64,000 nt of DNA from Amycolatopsis coloradensis (GTDB taxonomy: Bacteria; Actinomycetota; Actinomycetes; Mycobacteriales; Pseudonocardiaceae). A program made the position numbers and the translations under genes. The notes under the pieces are model-generated. The model saw only the letters and a program-made list of their open reading frames with translations, did not search any database and was not told where the DNA came from. The stretch is from contig NZ_MQUQ01000004.1 of the NCBI RefSeq assembly GCF_001953865.1, positions 403,009 to 467,008 of the forward strand, written 5' to 3'. Positions 56,501-63,835 of the stretch are shown piece by piece. How positions within the stretch are numbered: position 1 is the stretch's first letter; each line of letters opens with the position of its first letter.

Positions 56501-57455
56501 GCGTGCCGGTGCCGTGCGCTTCGACGTAGCCGATGTCGTCCGCGGTGACGCCCGCGACGCGCATCGCCTCGGCCACCACCGCGCGCTGCGCCGGCCGCGA
56601 GGGCTGGGTGATCCCCCGCACGCGACCGGCGTGGTTGATCGCGGTCCCGCGGATGACGGCCAGGACACGGTCTCCGTCACGCTGGGCGTCGTCGAGCCGC
56701 TTCAGCGCGACCATGCCGCATCCCTCGCCACGGACGAATCCGTCCGCGCTCGCGTCGAAGGCGGCGCAGCGTCCGAGCGAGGAAAGCGCTCCGGCGCGCG
56801 CGAATCCGACGAGTCCGCCCCACTCCAGCTGCACGGTCACGCCGCCCGCCAGCGCGAGGTCGGTCTCCCGCTGGTGCAGCGAGCGGCATGCCAGATGCAC
56901 CGCGATCAGCGAGGACGCGCAGGCACCGTCCACCGCCAGCGAAGGCCCGTTGACGTCGAGAATGTAGGAGATCCGCCCGGGCGCGCCCGACGGGATCGCG
57001 GAAATCCCGTGATAGACGTTGAAGTTGGCGATGGTGAAACGTTTGGCGTAGTCGGCCCCGGAAATACCGATGAACAGGCCGGTCAGCGAACCGGCAAGGG
57101 AGCGTGGTGGCACACCCGCGTCCTCCAGCGCCTCCCAGGTCGCCTCCATCAGCAGCCTGTGCTGCGGGTCGACGCTGGGTGCTTCGGCGACAGGCACTCC
57201 GAAGAACCCCGGGTCGAACTGGTCGATGTCGTCGATGAAGGAACCGTTGCGCAGGGCACGCGCGTCGGTGAGGTCGGCGGGCACCACGCGTTCGTCATCG
57301 GGCCACCGCGTTCCGGGGCTCGAACCCGACACGACGTCGCGGCGATCCATGAGCACCTGCCACAGGTCTTCCGCCGACCGCACCCCGCCCGGCGCCCTGG
57401 CCGCCGTGCCGATGATCGCCACCGGGGTCTGGGTTTCCCTTGCCACAGCTGACAT
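53361..57455 (-). CDS. Type I PKS, N-terminal half: KS-AT-DH-psiKR (frameshift at the end)
   Basis: From ATG 57455 residues 10-430 are a ketosynthase with Cys179 in VDGACASSL, His314 in EAHGTGT and His351 in NIGHPESAAG. Residues 530-830 are an acyltransferase with Ser619 in GHSMGE and AAHS at the specificity loop, closer to mycocerosate-type synthases than to the usual HAFH or YASH. Residues about 900-1180 are a dehydratase (His919 in HTLRGTPLVP), then a structural KR half. Near 53556 the frame shifts by one base into the ER-KR-ACP frame; the last 65 residues here are not native. Corrected, the module is about 2055 residues, a single highly reducing, likely iterative PKS. Confidence 0.92.
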   Translation of the reverse strand: MSAVARETQTPVAIIGTAARAPGGVRSAEDLWQVLMDRRDVVSGSSPGTRWPDDERVVPADLTDARALRNGSFIDDIDQFDPGFFGVPVAEAPSVDPQHRLLMEATWEALEDAGVPPRSLAGSLTGLFIGISGADYAKRFTIANFNVYHGISAIPSGAPGRISYILDVNGPSLAVDGACASSLIAVHLACRSLHQRETDLALAGGVTVQLEWGGLVGFARAGALSSLGRCAAFDASADGFVRGEGCGMVALKRLDDAQRDGDRVLAVIRGTAINHAGRVRGITQPSRPAQRAVVAEAMRVAGVTADDIGYVEAHGTGTPVGDPIEFGALSDAYGSSNAPCALGSLKTNIGHPESAAGVLGLIKAALAVQRGVIPANLHFTRWNPEIDADGTRFFVPTSTTPWDSEGAPRRAAVSAFGVTGSNAHAILEQAPSTVQRASSPETGDPLVHAVSAASPGGLAATAARLADHIAATRPPTADVAHTLAVHRSHLSTRACVVVADRDELVAGLRALAEEREHPDVVCGPTGDPGAPVWVFSGHGSQWAGMARDLLDRDTAFTSTIDRLDRVAADASVPVRRFLESGAHSEKMDVVQPVVFAVQTALARVWRERGVRPAAVVGHSMGEAAAAVAAGILSPEDGMRITLVRSSLLQRVAGGCMAVVTLPVEEVEAEISGLDGVSVAVVTAPASTVVAGDQDAVERLLAGWRDRGVFCKRIAVVVAAHSPQVEPILTDITERTAWLAGAPPEVPFYSTATDPRERIVFDGEYWARNLRSPVRFDRACRAMIEDGYRAFLEISPHPLLTQAVEETAAALHAPVTAVPSLIRDRNSHEALCRAAGALHVAGVPVDLDAVNGGGSRTTLPPTAFDRAPYWQEKARGSTGTAAHMWLGERSAVPDPDAEDRTRHVWQADLGTDRIDWLQQHTLRGTPLVPGAAHVELLLAAVTDLVDRAPDEVRLTGVRFERLAPLATTLPVQVTATRTGSRVDLEVVQQGGGGWERLASAKAIRRDAPAEEREALQVPEKTRPADDLYEQFRRVGLDTGSAFHSITEVADGGVTRVRVPESAPIRTGAPRVHPVLFDGCLLSVAAPLVLGDDDSDAPWLPVGIAGVDLPDEPGRIAWVRSEVRHTEHDAATGRADLYDETGTWLGALEGIELVRHADASTGRALLNSRLFEISWSPEPLPESAAEPGRWTVIEEPDDRDGIADHVATALESRGEAVSRTDAEAMSRPGVTGVVWCATGRLQDLERVKRVTALLREYAQDAAPPRLWLVSANARPVLDDDPVRPGVCALGGLLRVAAIEQPSVLGHLDRRRKQRGRCGRRRGRTARGHAGNGGRLAGGGAVRGEDDAGPAGDPAATHGRGGRRRRR

Positions 57456-57505
57456 TTCCATCCATTTCGGGTCGGAGTGCCACCCACCGCGGGCGGCGCC
57501 GGGTT

Positions 57506-58675
57506 TCACAGCAGGAAGTCGATGGTCTTCAGTGCCGCGCGGGCCACGGGCGTGCCGACCAGGTCGGGGATCGTGGTGCGGCCACCGAGGTAGGAGTCGA
57601 CCCGGCGCCACACCGGCGGAACACCGGTCAACGCCGTGTGGAACAGGCCGGGACGCCGGGTGAAGATGTCCATGATCCGCCGGGACGCCCGCATTTCCGC
57701 TCCGAGCGTGGAGGACACCGCGGTGACGTAACCCTCCCGCGCGCGCTCGCGTCCGGGCTCGTCCTCGGCCCGCGCGAGGCGAACCGCCGCCGCCCCCGCC
57801 CACGTCCCGGACCGCAGCGCGAAGGAAATCCCCTCCCGAGACCAGGGATCACCCAGCCCGGCGGCGTCACCCGCCACCAGCACCCGGTTCCGCGCCAAGG
57901 GCGAGTCCGGCCGTCGGCACCGCGTGAGGTGGCCGGTGTCGTGCAGCGGCGTCAAATGGCCGAGTTCGTGGCGTCCGAGGAACTCACGGAGATAGGCCTT
58001 CGTCGCTTCGCCCTGGCCCTTGGCGGCCACCACTCCCGCGGTGCAGATGTCCCCCTTCGGGAACACCCAGCCGAAGGAGCCCGGCAGCGGACCCCATTCC
58101 ATGAGCATGCGGCCGCGCCATCGCGACGCCACGCGCCGGTCGACCGGCACCTCGACTTCGAGCGCGAGATCCACCTGCTCGCAGCTGACTCCGATATGCC
58201 TGCCGACCCGGCTCGCGCTCCCGTCCGCTCCGACGAGCGCCCGGGTGCGGACGAGGTCGCCGGTCGCGGTGCGGAGGTCGACGACGCCGTCGCCGTCCTC
58301 TATCCGTGCCACCGCGGTCCGATCGCGCACGGTGGCACCGGCTTCGGCGGCCAGCCGCGTCAAAGCGGCGTCCAGCTCGTCGCGGAACACCATCTTGCAT
58401 CGCACGTCACCCGTGGAGGCCATGGTGCGCACCCGGCGGCCGTCGAGCCCGAACGTGACCGCGTCGATCTCGTCGTGGATTTCGACGTCCAGCCCCTCGG
58501 GCAGAAAGGCCTGCGAGGATCCGATCAGGCCACCGCCGCAGGTCTTGTACCGCGGGAGACCCGCGCGCTCCAGCAGCAGAACGCGGCCACCTGCCTCAGC
58601 GGCCACTCTCGCCGCGCTCGCGCCGGCGGGTCCGGCGCCGACCACCACGACGTCCCACACTTCTCGCTCGCTCAC
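57506..58675 (-). CDS. Geranylgeranyl-reductase-family flavoprotein
   Basis: The 389-residue protein has VVVVGAGPAGASAARVAAEA at the start, the family motif LPRYKTCGGGLIGSS near residue 45, GADGSASRVGRHIGV, GWVFPKGD and VLVAGDAAGLGDPWSREGI. This family reduces isolated double bonds in polyprenyl or related lipids. GTG 58675 is 7 bases after AAAGGA. It is 50 bases upstream of the PKS start, so it probably reduces or oxidises the PKS product. Confidence 0.9.
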   Translation of the reverse strand: MSEREVWDVVVVGAGPAGASAARVAAEAGGRVLLLERAGLPRYKTCGGGLIGSSQAFLPEGLDVEIHDEIDAVTFGLDGRRVRTMASTGDVRCKMVFRDELDAALTRLAAEAGATVRDRTAVARIEDGDGVVDLRTATGDLVRTRALVGADGSASRVGRHIGVSCEQVDLALEVEVPVDRRVASRWRGRMLMEWGPLPGSFGWVFPKGDICTAGVVAAKGQGEATKAYLREFLGRHELGHLTPLHDTGHLTRCRRPDSPLARNRVLVAGDAAGLGDPWSREGISFALRSGTWAGAAAVRLARAEDEPGRERAREGYVTAVSSTLGAEMRASRRIMDIFTRRPGLFHTALTGVPPVWRRVDSYLGGRTTIPDLVGTPVARAALKTIDFLL

Positions 58676-58698
58676 CACGGATTCCTTTCTTCGGTGTC

Positions 58699-59745
58699 TC
58701 AAGAGGTGGTGGTGGCCGCGGGTGCGGTCCGGCGGGCAGGCGCACGCTTGGCAGGTGCCTTGGCGGGCGAGGCCGGGCGTTGTGGTGGCGCGCAAGGGTT
58801 GTCGCAGGTGAGGTGTGAACAGAGCACGACCGGGCCACTGCGTGACTCGACGACGAGGGAGCCGTCAGGCCGGCTCTTCACCGTGACCACGGCCGTCTCC
58901 GTGTCGACGGGCACGAGTTCCGTGTGCTCGGTGCGGCTTCTGGTGCGCCGGTGGAAAGCGGCCAGCGCGAGCAGCGCGAAGATCAGGAACCACAGCGGGC
59001 CCAGCAGCAGATGGCCCGGCGAGCCGCTGTCGGTGAACGTCGCCGCCACACCGCTCTGCATCGCGCCGTAGGTGGGCAGGTACCGCAGCACGCCGGTGCT
59101 TTCCGCCGGGTTGATGACGGGGTTCTGCACCATCACGTCCACCAGGCTGGTCATGATGATGACGAACATGCCCGCCAGCTCGGTCGACAAGGCGAGGCCG
59201 AGCACGATGCCCAAGCCGCCGTAGATCAAGCCGCTGGAGAACAGGCTGAGTCCTAGCGCCCCCGTGTCGCGCGGATCGCAGAAGAACGTCATCACGACGG
59301 TCGCGTAACCCGACACCACGGCCGCGACGAGGAACAGCGCGACCAGCTTGGCCGTCAACAGGCACAACCGGGAATGCCCGGCGAGCACGAGCCGTTGGTC
59401 GAAGTCGTTCGAGCGGCGGACAGCGGTGAACATCATGAAGCCGACGATGAGCGTCACGGCGTTGATCGCGGCGGAGATCAGCACCAGCTCGTCGGCGGCG
59501 ACGGTGACGGGCCTGTCGATGATCGCCGAGTGGAACTCCAGCGGCCGATCGGGCAGCACCAGGTGCACCACCGCGAGCCAGCACGGGATGAAGAACACGA
59601 CCAGCAAGAGAGCCAGCCGGTTGCGTGCGTGCTGGGCGACCTCGAAACCCACCGCCTTGAGCAAGGATGCCCGCCAGGTGGTGGCGACGGCCAGGTCGTC
59701 GAGCCTGGCCCGGACGCCGCTGGTCAGGTTCGTCCACGTTTTCAC
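58699..59745 (-). CDS. ABC transporter permease with Cys-containing, Ala/Pro-rich tail
   Basis: The 348-residue protein has about six transmembrane helices (LALLLVVFFIPCWLAVVHLV, AINAVTLIVGFMMFTAV, LVALFLVAAVVSGYATVVM and others) and no ABC-2 signature I can name. After the last helix an 80-residue tail carries CSHLTCDNPC and a Pro/Ala/Lys-rich end. Its GTG overlaps the ATPase stop as GTGA. It likely forms the channel of the cluster's exporter. Confidence 0.85.
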   Translation of the reverse strand: MKTWTNLTSGVRARLDDLAVATTWRASLLKAVGFEVAQHARNRLALLLVVFFIPCWLAVVHLVLPDRPLEFHSAIIDRPVTVAADELVLISAAINAVTLIVGFMMFTAVRRSNDFDQRLVLAGHSRLCLLTAKLVALFLVAAVVSGYATVVMTFFCDPRDTGALGLSLFSSGLIYGGLGIVLGLALSTELAGMFVIIMTSLVDVMVQNPVINPAESTGVLRYLPTYGAMQSGVAATFTDSGSPGHLLLGPLWFLIFALLALAAFHRRTRSRTEHTELVPVDTETAVVTVKSRPDGSLVVESRSGPVVLCSHLTCDNPCAPPQRPASPAKAPAKRAPARRTAPAATTTS

Positions 59746-60404
59746 GAGGCGACCCGCCGGTACTTCGCCTGCGTGGCGGAGCCGCCGACAGGTTCGGCGG
59801 CCACGACCACCCCTGACTCCAGCCGGTAGAGCCGGTCGAACCGCTCGGTGTCGTGGGCGATGTGCGAGATCACCAGCACGGAGGACCCGCGGTCGCGCAA
59901 TTCCGTGGTGATCGCCCAGAAGTTGAGGTAGTTCTCCCAGTCGAATCCCTGATACGGCTCGTCCATGAGCACGACCTGGGGGTCGTGCATGAGCGCCAGC
60001 GTGAGGTTCAGCTTCTGCTTCGTACCGCCGCTGAGCGCGCCCGCCTTCGTGTCCCGGTATCGCGCCAGCCCGAGCCGTTCGGTCAGTTCCGTGGCCCGGT
60101 CGAGGTTTTCGAGGTGATACGCGCACTGGAAGTACCGCAAATGCTGCGTCACGGTGAGGTCGTCGTTCACGACGATCCGTTGTGGACAGTAGCCGAGGCT
60201 GCCGCGCCGGGAGATCTTCCCCCGGTCGGCCTTGAGCGCTCCGGCCAGCAGGCCGAGTAGAGTGGTCTTGCCCGCACCGTTCTCTCCGATGATGCCGAGC
60301 AGTTCGCCTTCGCGGAGCTGGAATTCCACACCGCGCAGGACGGGCCGGTGCCCGTAGGACTTGTGGAGATCGACGACGCTCAAGGTGTTTTCTCGCAGGG
60401 ACAA
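59742..60404 (-). CDS. ABC transporter ATP-binding protein
   Basis: From a TTG at 60404 preceded by GAGGAG the protein is 220 residues, a single ATPase domain: Walker A GENGAGKTT, signature LSGGTKQKLNL, Walker B VVLMDEPYQGFDW and the H-loop HIAHD. It powers the adjacent permease. Longer frames upstream run through promoter sequence. It is the first gene of the four-gene cluster transcribed toward the PKS. Confidence 0.9.
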   Translation of the reverse strand: MSLRENTLSVVDLHKSYGHRPVLRGVEFQLREGELLGIIGENGAGKTTLLGLLAGALKADRGKISRRGSLGYCPQRIVVNDDLTVTQHLRYFQCAYHLENLDRATELTERLGLARYRDTKAGALSGGTKQKLNLTLALMHDPQVVLMDEPYQGFDWENYLNFWAITTELRDRGSSVLVISHIAHDTERFDRLYRLESGVVVAAEPVGGSATQAKYRRVAS

Positions 60405-60860
60405 GTGGACTCCTCGATGTCGGTGACGATCGCCATGGGCACGCGGCACGGACTGACCTGTGCTGACCGCTGCTTCGGCGCGACGGGGCGGAAACCCGCG
60501 GCCCGGCGGCGTGCTCCTCGAATCACGGTAACGCCTGGTCAGCGGATTCCACCGGCACATCACCCTTTCCAGCGCAACGGCCCGAAGCACCCGGAAACCG
60601 GCGTGCACCGTAAGCGCGACGGCAAATTACCCGGCCAGGAAACGATTCCGCAGTCTCCGACAGCACTCATCGGATGACTCGCGCCGGCACTCGTTCCCGT
60701 GACAAGCACGGTTTCCTCTTGTACACACCGGCATCCGTGCGGCATATTCGAATTTCGCCAAGATCGTTCTCGGCAGTCACGAGAGACAGCCACGCGCGGC
60801 AGTCCGCCGCCGTTCGCTGCGCGGTCACTGAAATTCATTCATCGGAGGAAGGAAATCGCC
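60405..60860. other. Divergent promoter region
   Basis: This 456-base gap separates the exporter/PKS operon from a plus-strand secreted-protein gene. It is less G+C-rich than its surroundings (for example GGCATATTCGAATTTCGCC), which fits promoters, but I cannot fix the hexamers. No gene is seen. Confidence 0.5.
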
Positions 60861-61118
60861 GTGAGGAAGACGATGATCGGCACGCTGCTCGGCATTGTCA
60901 TCGCCGCTGGGGCGTTGACATTCGCCTCGTCCGCGGCCGCGGAACAGCCTTCACCGCCGGGAATGTGGGTGAAGTCGCAGGACTACCAAAGCCACTACCT
61001 CTGCCGGAGCGCCGGCCTCACTGGCGAATTCTTCGGCCTGTGGAAAGAAGGCGAGTGGAAGTGTGAAGGGTCCACACTTTTCGTGCGGCAACTCGCTCCC
61101 GTCCCGGGCATCGGCTGA
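60861..61118 (+). CDS. Small secreted protein with two cysteines
   Basis: GTG 60861 follows GGAGGAAGGA. The first 27 residues are a classical signal peptide (RKTMIGTLLGIVIAAGALTF, cleavage after SSAAA). The mature part is about 58 residues with MWVKSQDYQSHYLCRSAG and GLWKEGEWKCEGSTLFV; its two Cys could pair. It is compact and aromatic-rich, like small secreted binding or inhibitor proteins, but I know no family. It may be unrelated to its neighbours. Confidence 0.8.
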   Translation: MRKTMIGTLLGIVIAAGALTFASSAAAEQPSPPGMWVKSQDYQSHYLCRSAGLTGEFFGLWKEGEWKCEGSTLFVRQLAPVPGIG

Positions 61119-61197
61119 CCGCGGCGGATCCGGCCGGTCGTGAGTGACTTTTCCTGTTCGGTTGATCGCGGGTTCGGTCCGTGATGCCCGGCGGCCA

Positions 61198-61252
61198 TGT
61201 CGCGAAAGCCACTTTCGGGACACCAGACGTCGCGAAAGTGGCTTTCGCGACA
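61198..61252. repeat. Dispersed palindrome family A, copy 4
   Basis: TGTCGCGAAAGCCACTTTCG faces CGAAAGTGGCTTTCGCGACA around GGACACCAGACGTCG. A half copy of family B lies just upstream at 61137. Both fall between converging genes and may stop transcription. Confidence 0.85.
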
Positions 61253-61288
61253 CCACCCGAATCGGGGCCTACATGAACTGGGGCCGCC

Positions 61289-62188
61289 TCACCCACCGTA
61301 GATATCCAGAACGACCTTCAGCAACTCGAAAACACGGATCCTTTTCGCGGGCTCGGACGCGCAGGTGAGCGGGCGATCCACCGGGAAATGCCGTTCGCGC
61401 AAGTACACCGTGCAACGAGGTTCGGTGAACTCGACCCGCCAATCGGAACCGCTCTCGCGAACCTCCTCCACGAGACGGAGAGCGTCGATTCCGGTGGCAC
61501 CGGTGGCCGCGCGGGCGTGATGGTGGGCCGCTTGAACGATGGGCTCGAACGAGGACCGGCCGCGGAGGAACTCGGTGTCGAGCGTGCCGCGCAGATACCG
61601 GTGGACGATGTCGTTCGCTCCGTCCGGCCGCAGGCCGCCGAAGGTGAACCCATGCGGTAGCAACACCATCGAGGGAGCGAAGCGGCACCCTCCGACATGG
61701 CTGCATTCCCAAGTGGCTTCAGGGAATTCCTCGGCCACCGCGGCGGCGAGTGACCGGCCACGGACCGCGCAACACGTGTCGTGCCTGCCGTGAACGCAGA
61801 CGAGCGCGAGAGGCCCGGACACTACGCGCCCCGGTGCGGAGGGGACGCGGGAGAGTTCGGCCGCGTCCGTGAATTCCCCGGTGCGGATCTCTTCGTGTCC
61901 GGGACGTGCGTCGATCCGGAACCAGCGCGAAAGCCGCTCCCGCGCGGATGAACGGCGCGCGACCCGGCGCACCAAAGCGATCCGGCCGTGGACACGCGCC
62001 GACCAAGTGGTCAGCGAAGCCACCGCGGCCGGGTCGAGACCGGACTCCTTGAGCGCGAACCGCCCCCATGGGCCCGGATGCTCGATGAGCAGCCAATGGT
62101 CCGCGGGCGGGGCCGTACCTTCTCCGGGATCCCCCGCGGCGTCGGCCAAGTCCGCGCAACGACCCCGCTCCACCGGTATCGCGGTCAT
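61289..62188 (-). CDS. Sucrase/ferredoxin-like (thioredoxin-fold iron-sulfur) protein
   Basis: The 299-residue protein starts HWLLIEHPGPWGRFAL and contains the Suc_Fer-like signature LVCVHGRHDTCCAVRGR near residue 145, WECSHVGGCRFAPSMVLLPH and GFTFGGLRPDGANDIV. The Cys of these motifs are placed like the ligands of thioredoxin-like [2Fe-2S] ferredoxins. It would pass electrons to a partner enzyme. Its ATG overlaps the oxygenase stop (ATGA), so it may serve the JmjC protein or a reaction on the same substrate. Confidence 0.87.
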   Translation of the reverse strand: MTAIPVERGRCADLADAAGDPGEGTAPPADHWLLIEHPGPWGRFALKESGLDPAAVASLTTWSARVHGRIALVRRVARRSSARERLSRWFRIDARPGHEEIRTGEFTDAAELSRVPSAPGRVVSGPLALVCVHGRHDTCCAVRGRSLAAAVAEEFPEATWECSHVGGCRFAPSMVLLPHGFTFGGLRPDGANDIVHRYLRGTLDTEFLRGRSSFEPIVQAAHHHARAATGATGIDALRLVEEVRESGSDWRVEFTEPRCTVYLRERHFPVDRPLTCASEPAKRIRVFELLKVVLDIYGG

Positions 62189-63465
62189 GCGCTCGCGGCC
62201 ATCAGCACGCCTTCCCGGAGCAGGCGCCGGACGAGGACGAGCTGATCGGTTCGATCCATCCCCGGAACCTCCCCCACGCGCCACGTACTTCCGTCCAGCA
62301 AGGCCGACAAGGCGGTCGCGGTGGAAGCGGGAAGCACGATGTGCCGGTCCGGGAGGCCGAGTACGACGTGGCCGTCTCCCTCGTCCCGGACGCGGAAACG
62401 CAGACCGTCGCGGCGCCGCACGGAGTCACCGTCGCCGAGGTTCAGCGCGAACGTGGCGGCCGCGACCGGGGCCACTGGCTCCGGTCGATTCCCTTTCCAC
62501 GCCCTGTCACGGACGTGCCGGGCGATGTCTTCGGCAGGCACGGCCTTCAGCGCGGCGATCAGGTCGTCCCGGACCGACTCGAAATGATCTTCCAGCTGAG
62601 CAGGATCGGCGACGTCGATCCCCAAGGGCAGGGACGTGCGCAACCGGTCGTCAGCGCCGACGAGAGCCGTGAGTGCTTCCACCAGGGCGAACCTGGTGAT
62701 GACGTGGACACCGACGGTCAGATGGGCGGAAACATCGCCGAGAGCGGTCGCGGAATGCAGCCAGCCGCGCGGGAGGTACAGCACGTCACCGGGCTCGAGG
62801 ACTTCGTCGATGACCGGAGCGTCCTCACGAGCCCGCGCCGCGACAGCGTCGGCGTGCTCGTTCCACTGCTGGTCGCGAAGTGGCGCCGTGTGGACTGGCG
62901 CGTGCACCTTCCAATGTTTGCGACCGGCGAACTGGAGGACGAAGACGTCGTGCACGTCGTAGTGCGCGGAAAACCCCTGTGAAGACGGCGGAGTGATGTA
63001 GGCGTTGACCTGCGCCGGGTGACCGAGTTCGTCGGTCAGGCCGGTGACGAAGTCGATGATGCCCGGCCACGTGCGGTGCAGGCCTTGCAGCACGATGGTG
63101 CCACCGTCGGCGAACAGAGCGGCGACCCGGTCGTCGGCGACCTGATCCCCGATTTCGGCGCCGACACCACCACCACCGGTGAACGAACGGGAATCAATCA
63201 CCGATCCGTTACGGGCCATGCGCAGGAATGGCGTACGCAGGCCACGGCGGGACAGCAGTTCATCGACGCCGTCCAAGTCGAGCAGATCTCCGAAGCGGTC
63301 GCCGGTCCGCCGCAACAACGGCTTCCGGCCCCAGTGCCGGGTGGAAAACTCTTCGACGCCGGATCCGACCAGCCGCGTCAGGGGGCTCTTCGGCTTACGG
63401 CCGTCCGCCGATACCGGGGCATCCCCGATACCGGCGGACGGCTCGCTCAGGTCAGCTCGCGCCAC
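62185..63465 (-). CDS. JmjC/cupin_4 (RoxA-like) 2-oxoglutarate Fe(II) oxygenase
   Basis: GTG 63465 gives 426 residues; a longer frame (to 63573) lies inside the peptide gene. The iron motif is His168-x-Asp170 in FSAHYDVHDVFVLQFAGRKH with the distal His237 in YLPRGWLHSATALG. Residues 160-245 are the JmjC barrel, and the rest matches RoxA/YcfD-type ribosomal oxygenases, with a helical dimer region and a winged-helix-like end. Those enzymes hydroxylate His or Arg in proteins. Its start overlaps the last 14 bases of the peptide gene, so the peptide is the natural candidate substrate. Confidence 0.85.
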   Translation of the reverse strand: MARADLSEPSAGIGDAPVSADGRKPKSPLTRLVGSGVEEFSTRHWGRKPLLRRTGDRFGDLLDLDGVDELLSRRGLRTPFLRMARNGSVIDSRSFTGGGGVGAEIGDQVADDRVAALFADGGTIVLQGLHRTWPGIIDFVTGLTDELGHPAQVNAYITPPSSQGFSAHYDVHDVFVLQFAGRKHWKVHAPVHTAPLRDQQWNEHADAVAARAREDAPVIDEVLEPGDVLYLPRGWLHSATALGDVSAHLTVGVHVITRFALVEALTALVGADDRLRTSLPLGIDVADPAQLEDHFESVRDDLIAALKAVPAEDIARHVRDRAWKGNRPEPVAPVAAATFALNLGDGDSVRRRDGLRFRVRDEGDGHVVLGLPDRHIVLPASTATALSALLDGSTWRVGEVPGMDRTDQLVLVRRLLREGVLMAASA

Positions 63466-63661
63466 TGTCCGCGCCGCCGTCGGCTCCGCCGTCGTGCTGG
63501 CCGGGAGTGCCCTGGCCGGCGCCGGAGTCGGCCGGGCCTTCGGCACCGCCGTCGGCTCCGCCGTCGTGCTCACCAGGAGTCCCCTGGCCGGCGCCGGAGT
63601 CCGCCGGGCCTTCCTTGTCCTTGTCCGATGTGGTGGAAATGTCGTCGTCGTTCAGGCTCAC
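63452..63661 (-). CDS. Asp/Gly-rich peptide with two 24-residue repeats; candidate modified precursor
   Basis: GTG 63661 has AAAGGGA 6-7 bases upstream. The 69-residue product is SLNDDDISTTSDKDK, then two near-identical units (EGPADSGAGQGTPG then E/QHDGGADGGA), then DSGAS. The only difference between units is Glu versus Gln before the His. It has no signal peptide. Each unit has exactly one His, next to Asp-Gly-Gly. It heads the operon with the oxygenase. It could be a ribosomally made precursor with a repeated core; it could also just be a disordered acidic protein. Confidence 0.7.
   Translation of the reverse strand: MSLNDDDISTTSDKDKEGPADSGAGQGTPGEHDGGADGGAEGPADSGAGQGTPGQHDGGADGGADSGAS
63470..63613. 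repeat. Two tandem 72-base units inside the peptide gene
   Basis: The DNA at 63470-63541 and 63542-63613 encodes the two 24-residue units and is nearly identical at base level as well, so the duplication is recent or under homogenisation. Confidence 0.8.
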
Positions 63662-63835
63662 TTCGGTTCCCTTTCGGATGATCCGGCCGGTCGCCGGATG
63701 AATCACTGCCTGACTACCCCCGATCGGCACCGAGCACACCTCGATTGCCCACCCGAACGAGTTTCCGTACGGATGGCTTAAACGCGCAAGGAGCGGGGTA
63801 TTCGCGGCACACCACCACTCTCGGCAAGGAGAATC

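Noticed and set aside
54660-57452. 930-residue plus-strand frame
   Set aside because: It is antisense to the PKS; the opposite frame has full catalytic motifs.
63452-63613. CRISPR-like tandem repeat
   Set aside because: The repeats are contiguous, in frame and coding, with no spacers.
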